DNA of 33,697 nt from Nesterenkonia alkaliphila. Its GTDB lineage: Bacteria > Actinomycetota > Actinomycetes > Actinomycetales > Micrococcaceae. Both the position numbers and the translations under genes were made by a program. Position 1 is the stretch's first letter, and each line of letters starts with the position of its first letter. The DNA is taken from positions 1 to 33,697 of the forward strand of contig NZ_WRPM01000021.1 of the NCBI RefSeq assembly GCF_009758175.1, read 5' to 3'. Of the stretch, positions 6,978 to 14,512 are shown one piece after another. The notes beneath the pieces are model-generated. The model was given only the letters and a program-made list of their open reading frames with translations. It was not told the DNA's origin and made no database searches.

Positions 6978-9900
6978 CCGCTCTCACCTCCCCGGTCGCG
7001 GGACCATCTGCGGCGCCTGCGGGCCAGTGCCGCCGCGCCCCAGCCCTCACCCTCGGCCTCCAGCGGCACGTCCCCGGGGTCCTCACCGGCATGCATCTCC
7101 ACCTGATCGATCTCCCCGGTCTGCTGGCCCTGGGCCTTCATATGGGCTTTGAGCAGCTCGGCAGGGTAGCGCTGAGCCTGCCCGAGCCGGTCCAGGGCCA
7201 CCAGCACAGCGCCGATCACCGCCAGGTAGATGCCCAAATCGAAGATCAGCGCTGTGGTCAGGGTGAAGCCGGCCTCAGTGCCCCATGGCAGCGGCAGGCC
7301 CTCCCAGATGACGATCGGGCGCAGATAGGAGCCTTGCGCGCCGTCCAGGAAACCGAAGAGGCCCACGACTGCGCCGATGATGATCCCGCCCACGATCACC
7401 AGCGCGTAGTCGAAGCGGAGTTTGACCGCGGAGTCGGAGGGGGCCACCAGGTAGCGCAGGGCGAAGAATCCGCCGAGCACCAGGGCGGCGATGAATCCAC
7501 CGCCGGAGTCGTAGTGGCCGCGCAGCAGCAGGATCATGGAGAGCAGCACGATGAACGGAGCCATCCAGTTGAACACGCTGCGCATGGCCTGGGTGTTGTC
7601 TGCAGCATGGTCCAGCGGGGTGCCGATCCACAGCCTGGACTCTGCCGGGTGGGAATCGGAGGTGGAGAAGGCGGAGTTGAGCACCGCCAGGATGGCGAAG
7701 CCGGCCACGCCGAGCACGGTGAGCTCGCCGAAGGTGTCCAGAGCGCGGAAGTCCACCAGGATCGAGTTGACCGTGTTCACCGCGCCCACCGTCTCGTAGG
7801 TTTCCTCCAAATACCACTGGGCGGCGGCGGACTGGCCGCGGCGCCCGGTGAGCGCAAAGGTACCGACGAAGGCCATGGTCCCGAAGGCCAGTGCCACAGT
7901 GGCCGCCACAGCGGTGCGGGTCTTGGAGACTTTGTGGAATTTCCGGGGCAGTTTGCGCAGCACCAGCACCAGGACCACTACGGTGAGGATCTCCACCAGC
8001 AGCTGAGTCATGCCCACATCCACTGCACCCAGGGCAAAGTACCAGGCGCCGACCACGAATCCGGCACCGCCGGCCAGCACCACAGCGGCGGTGCGGGACT
8101 CGGCGATCACGGTGCCGAGCAGGAAGACGGCCAGCAGTCCGATGAGCACCCAGTCGGTCATCCGGGTATGGCCTTCGCTGAAGCTGCCCACCTCGCCCAC
8201 GTTCAGCACACCGGCGACGAAGATGCCGCCCAGGAAGATTCCCGGCACAGCAAGGTGCAGGCCGTGGATATCAGTGCGGGTGAGGTCACCCACCCGGCGG
8301 CCGAAGGCGATGGAGCCGGTGCGCAGCTGCTCGACCACCTGGACCCCGGTCCAGGGCAGGATGGTACGCGGAATCAGGCTGTCCAGCCGCGTCCGGGCCA
8401 GTACTGCGATCAGGCCCAGCCCCATGATCGCCACCGAGAGCATCAGATCGGTGCTCAACCCGCCGAAGAGGTAGAAGTAGGGCTCATAGTCGCTGGTGGT
8501 GGAGGCCTGCACGGAGGCGGTGATCAGTTGGTCGAAGAGGAAGGGCGCGAAGCCCAGCAGCCCGGCGGCAGCCGGCAGCAGCGCCGGCAGATAGAAGCTG
8601 GCCGGGGCCTCATGGGCGGCCTCAGGTGCCATCGGCCGGTGGGCGTGGTCCTCAGGTGAATAGCCCGCATCGTTCTTACCCACCCCACGGTAGCTGGTGA
8701 AGACTCCCAGCACAATACGACCGCAGTAGGCGAAGGTGCCCACTGCGGCGAGCACACCCAGGATGGTGATGGTCCAGGTCAGCCCGGGACCGAACAGTGC
8801 CGGCTCGTGCTCGGCGGAGAGCATGCCTTTGAGCAGGTTCTCCTTGGACACGAAGCCGAACAGCGGGGGGATCCCGGCCATGGACAGGCAGCCCAGCAGG
8901 GTGATCACAAAGCTGACCGGCATGGTTTTGCGCAGCCCGTTGAGCTCACGGATATCGCGGGTGTGGGATTCGTGCTCGATGATCCCAACCATCATGAACA
9001 GACTGGACTTGAACAGCGCATGGGCGATCACGTGGATCGTGGCTCCGGCGATGGCGGTAGGGGTGCCGATGCCGATCACCGCTACCAGGAAGCCCAGCTG
9101 AGAGACCGTGGAATAGGCCATGATCTCTTTGATGTCGTGGCGCTGCAGCGCGAAGAGGGCACCGATCAGCGCGGTGATCAGTCCGCAGGTGATCAGCAGG
9201 GACTGCCAGATGACCACGCCTTCGAAGACCGGAGAGAAGCGCAGCAGCAGATAGATGCCGGCCTTGACCATGGCTGCTGCGTGCAGATAGGCCGAGACTG
9301 GTGCCGGGGCGACCATCGCATCGGGCAGCCAGAGGTGGAACGGGAACTGGGCGGACTTGGTGAAGGCGGCAAAGGCGATGAGCACCGCGATAACCCCGGT
9401 GAAGACAGCGTCCTCACCCCAGGCCTGGTGCTGCAGGGCCTCGGAGAGGCTGGTGGTGCCGGTGCGCACGATGATCCACAGCACCGCGGTGAGCAGCCCG
9501 AGCCCGCCGGCCATGGTGATCAGCAGGGTGCGCTGAGCCGGCGCCGGAGCCTTGTCACCGGAGCGGTTGATCAGGAAGAAGGAGCACAGGGTGGTGAACT
9601 CCCAGAAGACGAACAGCAGGATCATATCGTCGGCGAGCACCATGCCGGACATGGCGAAGACGAACAGCAGCATCCAGACGTAGTAGTCGGAGGTCTTCTT
9701 CTTGGGGCTGAAGTAGCGGGCCGAGTAGGCCATCACCAGGGCGCCGATGAACAGCACCAGCAGCAGGAACACCATGCCCAGACCGTCCAGGCGCAGGCTG
9801 ATGCCCACGTTGATGGTGGGGATCCAGGGCAGATACTCCTGGGTGGTCTCGCCCCCGGTCAGTCCGGAGAGCCAGGGCAGTGTCAGTAAGCCCAGCACGA

Positions 9901-10009
9901 GCAGGACCGCAGCGGCAAACCATCCGGTGTTGCGGCCCAGCAGAGTGTGCACTGCGGCAGCGGCCGGGACCAGGAGCAGCGTGAGAAAAAGGAGAACCAG
10001 CAGGCTCAA
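6974..10009 (-). CDS. mrpA: Fused Na+/H+ antiporter subunit MrpA-MrpB (MnhA/MnhB)
   Basis: The large subunit of the Mrp antiporter, 1011 residues. Residues 1 to about 500 are a NuoL-like antiporter module, with segments such as 'LCSFFLINRSGDKAPAPAQR', 'KSAQFPFHLWLPDAMVAPAP' (conserved Lys), 'SAYLHAAAMVKAGIYLL' and 'HVIAHALFKSSLFMMVGIIE'. Residues about 590-790 carry the MrpA C-terminal helices. Residues about 815-965 form a MnhB domain, recognised by 'LLRGHYDSGGGFIAALVLGG'. MrpB is therefore fused to MrpA, and no separate mrpB gene exists between mrpA and mrpC. The start is a TTG at 10009 with a strong GAGGAGGA about 9 nt upstream. The hydrophilic C-terminus ends in a very Arg-rich stretch. 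The complex exchanges Na+ for H+ and supports pH and salt homeostasis. Confidence 0.95.
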   Translation of the reverse strand: MSLLVLLFLTLLLVPAAAAVHTLLGRNTGWFAAAVLLVLGLLTLPWLSGLTGGETTQEYLPWIPTINVGISLRLDGLGMVFLLLVLFIGALVMAYSARYFSPKKKTSDYYVWMLLFVFAMSGMVLADDMILLFVFWEFTTLCSFFLINRSGDKAPAPAQRTLLITMAGGLGLLTAVLWIIVRTGTTSLSEALQHQAWGEDAVFTGVIAVLIAFAAFTKSAQFPFHLWLPDAMVAPAPVSAYLHAAAMVKAGIYLLLRFSPVFEGVVIWQSLLITCGLITALIGALFALQRHDIKEIMAYSTVSQLGFLVAVIGIGTPTAIAGATIHVIAHALFKSSLFMMVGIIEHESHTRDIRELNGLRKTMPVSFVITLLGCLSMAGIPPLFGFVSKENLLKGMLSAEHEPALFGPGLTWTITILGVLAAVGTFAYCGRIVLGVFTSYRGVGKNDAGYSPEDHAHRPMAPEAAHEAPASFYLPALLPAAAGLLGFAPFLFDQLITASVQASTTSDYEPYFYLFGGLSTDLMLSVAIMGLGLIAVLARTRLDSLIPRTILPWTGVQVVEQLRTGSIAFGRRVGDLTRTDIHGLHLAVPGIFLGGIFVAGVLNVGEVGSFSEGHTRMTDWVLIGLLAVFLLGTVIAESRTAAVVLAGGAGFVVGAWYFALGAVDVGMTQLLVEILTVVVLVLVLRKLPRKFHKVSKTRTAVAATVALAFGTMAFVGTFALTGRRGQSAAAQWYLEETYETVGAVNTVNSILVDFRALDTFGELTVLGVAGFAILAVLNSAFSTSDSHPAESRLWIGTPLDHAADNTQAMRSVFNWMAPFIVLLSMILLLRGHYDSGGGFIAALVLGGFFALRYLVAPSDSAVKLRFDYALVIVGGIIIGAVVGLFGFLDGAQGSYLRPIVIWEGLPLPWGTEAGFTLTTALIFDLGIYLAVIGAVLVALDRLGQAQRYPAELLKAHMKAQGQQTGEIDQVEMHAGEDPGDVPLEAEGEGWGAAALARRRRRWSRDRGGESG

Positions 10010-10076
10010 GGCAGCGGTCCTCCTCAGGGCTCAGGTACGTACGGTCAGCGGTGCAAGGGCGCGAGACGCTCAGAGC

Positions 10077-10082
10077 ATCCTA
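10077..10082 (-). promoter_or_regulatory. Possible -10 box of the mrp operon
   Basis: TAGGAT on the minus strand, about 68 nt before the TTG start of mrpA, matches TANNNT. No clear -35 hexamer is visible, so the call is tentative. The 188-bp gap 10010-10197 otherwise holds no recognisable feature. Confidence 0.3.
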
Positions 10083-10197
10083 CATTCGCTCCGATGAACG
10101 CAGTATTGCGCTGCTTGCTTCGCCGACCAGACTTCCCGGCACACCATGTTGTGGAATCACCCTAACCAGCGCCGCGGCCAGGGGCAAAGTCAGACCA

Positions 10198-11058
10198 CTA
10201 CTGGCTCACCACTCCGCAGGCGATCCGGCTGCCAGTGTCCCCGGTGGCTTGGGACTCCTGGTCCGGGCCGTAGGGCGCATACCGGGAGGGGATGTTCCCG
10301 TGGTGGTCGGGGTCTGAGTGCACTATGACGGATCTGCCCCCGTCTGCCAGCAGCAGCTCCTCACTGAGCCGGTCTGTGACGAACTCGATGCTTCCGGTGC
10401 CGTCCTGGTTGATCAGCACATTGGGGAAGTTCCCGGCCCGGTCCGGGTGCGGGACCTCCTGGTCCTCCTCAGCCGGAGGCTGCTGGGCGAGCGCGCCGGC
10501 GGAGAAGCCCCCGCCCTCCCAGGTTTCCTCCTCGGCAGTCTCATCTGGGGGCGCCTGCTCGCCGCCGTTCTCCGGCAGCTCCTCCTCCTCGAGCTCCTCG
10601 CCCTCGATCACGTCCTCGGTGGCCGGCTCACCCTGTAGATGACCGCCGGCTGAGTAGAAATCGCCCACCTGACCCCATTCGTTCTCCGACTGGATCTCGC
10701 AGAGGCCGTGCTCATGGACGGACACAGCGCGGAATCCGGGGGTGAGGTTCCACAGTTCGATGGAGACCAGCACCCCTGGCCCCTCCTCCTCGTCCAACTC
10801 GGTGAAGCTCACATGCCCGAGATCGTTCTCCGCGACATCAATCAGCTCAGCGGAGGCGAAGGGCTCGGTCTCGGTGTCCTCCTCCGCCTCCTCCTGCGCG
10901 CCCTCGGCAGGCGGGGCGGTGGCCTGGGCGGTCTGCTCCGGCTCTGGTGAGGAGGCGGCGTCGTCGTTTGTGTCCTCGCCGTTGCCGCAGGCGGTGAGTA
11001 TCAGTGCGGTGCTCAGAGTGGCGGCAGTCAGGGCCGGCCAGCGGTGGGTGAAGCTCAT
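10198..11058 (-). CDS. sodC: Exported Cu(-Zn) superoxide dismutase lipoprotein, zinc site altered
   Basis: A 286-residue extracytoplasmic superoxide dismutase that removes superoxide outside the membrane. A lipoprotein signal ends in LTAC (Cys24), followed by an acidic Glu/Pro/Ala linker to about residue 66. Copper ligands are all visible: His115 and His117 in 'SVHEHGLCE', His140 in 'SAGGHLQG' and His247 in 'VIVHSD'. Cys120 and Cys281 ('ACGVV') would form the disulphide, and Arg278 is the substrate-guiding Arg. Between His140 and His204 lies an acidic insertion of roughly 60 residues. The usual HxxD zinc pair is replaced by Arg207 and Asn210 ('PDRAGNFPN'), recalling the zinc-free mycobacterial SodC. 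TATAGT lies 8 nt before the ATG, so the transcript is nearly leaderless. The family is firm; metal content is inference. Confidence 0.9.
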   Translation of the reverse strand: MSFTHRWPALTAATLSTALILTACGNGEDTNDDAASSPEPEQTAQATAPPAEGAQEEAEEDTETEPFASAELIDVAENDLGHVSFTELDEEEGPGVLVSIELWNLTPGFRAVSVHEHGLCEIQSENEWGQVGDFYSAGGHLQGEPATEDVIEGEELEEEELPENGGEQAPPDETAEEETWEGGGFSAGALAQQPPAEEDQEVPHPDRAGNFPNVLINQDGTGSIEFVTDRLSEELLLADGGRSVIVHSDPDHHGNIPSRYAPYGPDQESQATGDTGSRIACGVVSQ

Positions 11059-11066
11059 GGGGGCAC

Positions 11067-11072
11067 ACTATA
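11067..11072 (-). promoter_or_regulatory. Near-leaderless -10 box before sodC
   Basis: TATAGT on the minus strand is a close match to the -10 consensus. It lies 8 nt before the ATG at 11058, and no Shine-Dalgarno sequence fits in that gap. Confidence 0.55.
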
Positions 11073-11102
11073 GCGCCGGCGGCTGGCAGCGCGCTTGCCG
11101 GA

Positions 11103-12095
11103 TCAGGTGTAGAAGAACCGGACGGCGTGGAAGAACACCGGCGCGGCGAAGCACAGCGAGTCCAGCCGGTCCATGATCCCGCCGTGACCGGGGATGGTGG
11201 AGCCGAAGTCCTTGATACCGCGGTCGCGTTTGATCGCTGACATCACCAGACCGCCGGCGAAGCCCATCACGCAGGAGACCAGGGCCAGTGCTGCTGCGGC
11301 CAGCGGGGTGAAGGGGGTCAGCCACCACAGGGCGGCGCCGAGCGCGGTGGCCGAGAGCACCCCGCCGATGAACCCCTCCCAGGTCTTATTGGGGCTGACC
11401 TTGGGCGCGATCGGGTGCTTGCCGAGCGTCTTGCCCCAGATGTACTGCAGCACGTCGGAGCCCTGGACCACGATGAGCAGGAACAGCAGCAGATGCGCCC
11501 CGGCGGCCCCGCCGGAGCCGGAGGATGAGCCCTCGGCGGCCTCGCGCCCGACCTCCATGGCCACCGGCAGCTGCAGCAGCGCCGGGGCGTGGCTGATCGC
11601 ATAGACGCAGACCATCAGGGCCCACTGGATGCTGGCGGCCCGCTGCAGGAAGCCCTTGGTCTGCCCAGCCAGTGCGTTGCGGGCGGGCAGGAACAGGAAG
11701 GCGTAGACCGGGATGAACACGCTGAACATCCCGTACCAGTGCTCCCAGATAAACCAATAGTGCACTGCCGGGATGATGAACACCAGCCAGACCAGGACCT
11801 TATGGTCCCCGCGGGTGGTGGGTGAGATAGTGATGAATTCGCGCAGCGCCAGCAGGGACAGCAGCAGGAACAGGATGATAGTCACCGTCTCCCCTGCCGC
11901 CAATGCGGCACCGATCACCGCGACCATCAGCCACCAGGCATTGATCCGCTGCCGCAGGTTGGTGATGGTGCTGGTGGGGCCAAGCAACTTGGCCAGGACA
12001 GCGGCGGTGAGGCTGGCAAGGATCAGAACCAGTACGACGCCGCCGAGCAGCCTCAGTGCCGTATCATCCAGCAGCCCTACCTCCCAGCCGCTCAC
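11103..12095 (-). CDS. Phosphatidate cytidylyltransferase (CdsA family)
   Basis: An integral membrane enzyme of 330 residues that would make CDP-diacylglycerol from CTP and phosphatidic acid. About eight hydrophobic segments are present. The CdsA signature sits near the C-terminus (about residues 281-312): 'SAIKRDRGIKDFG' followed by 'IPGHGGIMDRLDS', with the metal-binding Asp pair. An upstream conserved block is 'LGKHPIAPKVSPNKTWEGF'. The start is a GTG at 12095 whose four bases GTGA overlap the stop of the acyltransferase gene. It is the third gene of an operon with an acyltransferase and a CDP-alcohol phosphatidyltransferase, the same set of functions as E. coli ynbAB. It may therefore be a pathway-specific second CdsA rather than the housekeeping one, which the window cannot show. 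Confidence 0.9.
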   Translation of the reverse strand: MSGWEVGLLDDTALRLLGGVVLVLILASLTAAVLAKLLGPTSTITNLRQRINAWWLMVAVIGAALAAGETVTIILFLLLSLLALREFITISPTTRGDHKVLVWLVFIIPAVHYWFIWEHWYGMFSVFIPVYAFLFLPARNALAGQTKGFLQRAASIQWALMVCVYAISHAPALLQLPVAMEVGREAAEGSSSGSGGAAGAHLLLFLLIVVQGSDVLQYIWGKTLGKHPIAPKVSPNKTWEGFIGGVLSATALGAALWWLTPFTPLAAAALALVSCVMGFAGGLVMSAIKRDRGIKDFGSTIPGHGGIMDRLDSLCFAAPVFFHAVRFFYT

Positions 12096-12811
12096 TGCCG
12101 GGACTCCGGGGTGTCTGGGCCGGCCGGATTCTGGGCAGCCGAATTGTCTTGGAAGGTGGTCTGGTGCTCGATGAGGCAGTCGATGAGGATCTGCCGCGCG
12201 CGCGCCAGGAAATCCTGCTGCTCCTCGCCGGATTCGATGTGGATGGGGTCGCAGAACACCACAGTGGACAGGTGCGGGACCGGAATCAGCTCTCCTTTGG
12301 GCAGGATCCGGCCCACATTGGCCAGGGTGACCGGCACCACCGGGATCTGCGGGCTGTGCTGGGCCAGGCGGTAGAGCCCGCCGCGGAAGGCAGCAATCGA
12401 CTCCCCGTCGCCGCGGGTACCCTCCGGGAAGATGATGAGCGAGTCACCGGCATCCAGCACCTCTGCCATACCTTGGATCTGACCCTTGGGGCTCACCCCG
12501 GATCGGGACTCGCGCTGACGGGTGCTGTTGGAGCCGTGCCGGTCCACCAGATAGGCATTGAAGATTCTCTCGGCGATTCGTTTGCGGACGCCGGAGCCCC
12601 AGTAGTCCTTGGCGGCGATGGGCCGGGTGCGCTTTTGCAGCTCATCGGGCAGTGCGGCCCAGATGGTGAGAAAGTCCAGATGGCTGCAGTGATTGGCATA
12701 GAAGATGGCCTGGTCCGGCAGCTCCGGATCCGTCTCCCCGTGCTGGCTGATCACCCGGGCCCCGGCGAAGCCGGTGATCACCTTGGCGAGGCTGCGTTTG
12801 GCGAAGCTCAT
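12092..12811 (-). CDS. 1-acyl-sn-glycerol-3-phosphate acyltransferase (PlsC-like)
   Basis: A 239-residue lysophosphatidic acid acyltransferase-family protein that would add the second acyl chain to make phosphatidic acid. The catalytic NHxxxxD box is 'NHCSHLD' (His41, Asp46), and the substrate-binding block is 'FPEGTRGDGES' (about residues 128-138). A third block, 'IPVVPVTL', follows. The C-terminal 20 residues are hydrophilic and probably disordered. The ATG at 12811 overlaps the stop of the phosphatidyltransferase (ATGA), and its own stop overlaps the CdsA start. Its product, phosphatidic acid, is the CdsA substrate, so the operon order mirrors a short biosynthetic chain. Exact acyl acceptor not determinable. 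Confidence 0.9.
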   Translation of the reverse strand: MSFAKRSLAKVITGFAGARVISQHGETDPELPDQAIFYANHCSHLDFLTIWAALPDELQKRTRPIAAKDYWGSGVRKRIAERIFNAYLVDRHGSNSTRQRESRSGVSPKGQIQGMAEVLDAGDSLIIFPEGTRGDGESIAAFRGGLYRLAQHSPQIPVVPVTLANVGRILPKGELIPVPHLSTVVFCDPIHIESGEEQQDFLARARQILIDCLIEHQTTFQDNSAAQNPAGPDTPESRQ

Positions 12812-13503
12812 GGCCTGCCCCGGCCTGACCTGCTGCGCAGTACCGCACTGATCCTGCGCAGCCTGCGCAGACAGGTGACCAGCGAACCCGCAGCAATCAG
12901 GCCGAGCGTTCCTAGCAGCACCCAGCCCGGGGTCCAGGGCAGCCAGGGCTCAGCGATCGCAGCCAGGCAGCCGGCCATCAGCAACCACATCCGGTGCGGT
13001 TTTGCCAACGGGCCGTCGAAGAAGTTCCCGGTCCCCAGAGCCGCACCCAGGCTGCGGATATAGGCGGTGAGCACCGCCAGAATCGCGGCGCTGAAGCCCA
13101 GCAGGAGGCCCAGATCCACCTTCCCGGCCGTGACCAGGCCGGCTGTGGCCAGCCCGGCGGAGCCGATGAGGAGCACATCGGCGATCCGGTCCGGCAGCTC
13201 GTTGTAGATATCGCCCACCGGGGAGCTCAGCCCCTTCTCCACGGCGAGCATGCCGTCGAGCATATTCAGCAGCAGCCGCAGCGGGATGCAGAGGGCGGCT
13301 GCGGATAGCAGGGCGGCGCGGGCGGCGTCGTTGTCTGTGTGTGCGGAGGCGATAAGGGCGGCGGCCCCCACTGCGGCGAAGAGCACCGATCCCACCGAGA
13401 TCTGGTTGGGCGTGAGCTTGGCAGCGGCGAGCGCATCGGCAGCCTTGGCCGCCCACCGGGTGCTGCGCTGCCGGATCTGCCGCCGGTCTGTTCCTTGACT
13501 CAT
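12808..13503 (-). CDS. CDP-alcohol phosphatidyltransferase, YnbA-like variant motif
   Basis: A 231-residue membrane enzyme that transfers a phosphatidyl group from CDP-diacylglycerol to an alcohol acceptor. The family motif is recognisable but altered: 'NMLDGMLAVEKG' (Asn80, Asp83, Gly84) then 'GDIYNELPDRIAD' (Gly97, Asn101, Asp105, Asp109). The first Asp of the canonical motif is Asn, the Arg after Ala is Val, and the third Asp is Asn. From memory, E. coli YnbA has the same N-x-x-D-G and N-E changes, so this is a subfamily trait rather than decay. I start at the ATG at 13503; an in-frame GTG at 13536 would add 11 residues and include the AAGGAG that lies 12 nt before the ATG. It heads the lipid operon and overlaps the acyltransferase by ATGA. 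Confidence 0.85.
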   Translation of the reverse strand: MSQGTDRRQIRQRSTRWAAKAADALAAAKLTPNQISVGSVLFAAVGAAALIASAHTDNDAARAALLSAAALCIPLRLLLNMLDGMLAVEKGLSSPVGDIYNELPDRIADVLLIGSAGLATAGLVTAGKVDLGLLLGFSAAILAVLTAYIRSLGAALGTGNFFDGPLAKPHRMWLLMAGCLAAIAEPWLPWTPGWVLLGTLGLIAAGSLVTCLRRLRRISAVLRSRSGRGRP

Positions 13504-13786
13504 CGGCTCAGTTCGCTCCTTCCGTCCAGACCACACGCTAGTACGCCTGCCTCAGCTGCGTCACCCACTGTCGTGTCCCCGATCATCAGCCCCCTCAGCA
13601 TTGAGTGGGGAAATATCCCTGCCATTCAGACAGAACACGGCTGTTTAGCGGGGGAAATTCACCACTCGAGGCCGGGGGGCGGCTCAGCTGGGGTCATCAC
13701 AAGGGGCTGAGGAGCAGAAAGCGAAGGCAGCGGGGCGAAGGCGGCGGGGCGCGGGCGACGCGCCGCGGGACGAGAGCGGCATTCGA

Positions 13787-13792
13787 TAGGCT
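13787..13792 (+). promoter_or_regulatory. Leaderless -10 box TAGGCT before the VTT-like gene
   Basis: TAGGCT is followed by CGCCCC and the ATG at 13799, a 6-nt gap. The identical hexamer at the identical spacing precedes the amidohydrolase gene (19153-19158, minus). The rest of the 295-bp gap from 13504 shows nothing I can name beyond high GC just upstream of this box. Confidence 0.5.
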
Positions 13793-13798
13793 CGCCCC

Positions 13799-14446
13799 AT
13801 GGGTATCCGAGGCAGGCGCCGCAGCCGGAGGGCACGCCGGCACGCGGGCGCTCACGCGGTTCGGGCACGTCCCCCTCGCGGAGGGGCCCTCCGGGATCAC
13901 AGCGTGGCCGCCGCCTGGGGATTCGCCGAGGCGACGTTCTTCTTTGTGGTCCCGGATGTCTGGACTTCCCGGGTGGGCCTGCGCAGTCCCAAGCGCGCCC
14001 TGGCCACCACCGGCTCGGCCCTTGCCGGGGCGCTGTTGGGCGGAGCTGTGACCTATACCTGGGGCCGTAATACAGCGGCAGCCACCTCCCAGCGCGCCCT
14101 GGCCAAGGTGCCGGCGGTGACTGAGAGCATGATCGAGCAGGTGGAGCAGGAGGTGACCGAGGCCGGGCATGTCTCGCTGATGCTCGGGCCCACTCGCGGG
14201 GTGCCGTATAAGCTCTACGCCCGCGCCTCGGGTCTGCAGCGCAGGTCGCTGCTGAACTTCCTGGCCTGGAGCGTGCCGGCCCGGCTGCTGCGGTTCATAC
14301 TGGTCACCCTGCTGGCCGCCGGGCTCGCCGCCGGGGCACGCAGGCTCTTCCCCCGGCTCCCGGAGAAGCTGATCACCGCCGTCTTCTGGGCTTCTTGGGC
14401 AGGGTTCTACGGCTGGTTTGTGCCCACTGTCTCCCGCCGGCGCTGA
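13799..14446 (+). CDS. Integral membrane protein resembling the VTT/DedA (YqaA) superfamily
   Basis: A 215-residue protein. The first 35 residues are strongly basic (many Arg and His) and presumably cytoplasmic. Membrane segments follow at about 36-52, 70-92, 150-165 and 175-195. 'WGFAEATFFFVVPD' near the first helix, a Gly-rich second helix ('ALAGALLGGAVTYTWGR') and 'LGPTRGVPYKLYA' before a later helix pair resemble the re-entrant half-helix layout of VTT-domain (DedA/YqaA) proteins, some of which act as lipid scramblases or transporters. This family link is by eye and not certain; it could be an uncharacterised membrane protein. The ATG at 13799 lacks a Shine-Dalgarno sequence but has a leaderless -10 just upstream. 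It stands alone, divergent from the lipid operon. Confidence 0.6.
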   Translation: MGIRGRRRSRRARRHAGAHAVRARPPRGGALRDHSVAAAWGFAEATFFFVVPDVWTSRVGLRSPKRALATTGSALAGALLGGAVTYTWGRNTAAATSQRALAKVPAVTESMIEQVEQEVTEAGHVSLMLGPTRGVPYKLYARASGLQRRSLLNFLAWSVPARLLRFILVTLLAAGLAAGARRLFPRLPEKLITAVFWASWAGFYGWFVPTVSRRR

Positions 14447-14491
14447 TCCGCCGCGAGCCCCGCAGCAGCACGCATTGTTGCTGAGGGCAAC

Positions 14492-14497
14492 TAATCT
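14492..14497 (+). promoter_or_regulatory. Possible -10 box of the S9 peptidase gene
   Basis: TAATCT ends 15 nt before the ATG at 14513. GTTGC/GCAAC arms (14477-14481 and 14487-14491) with a 5-nt loop abut it upstream and could be a small operator. No good -35 is seen. Confidence 0.35.
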
Positions 14498-14512
14498 GGC
14501 AGACTGAGAGCT

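Noticed and set aside
7091-9889. Two long open frames (522 and 360 residues) antisense to mrpA
   Set aside because: Low-complexity mirror frames of a conserved gene; no start signals or protein motifs.
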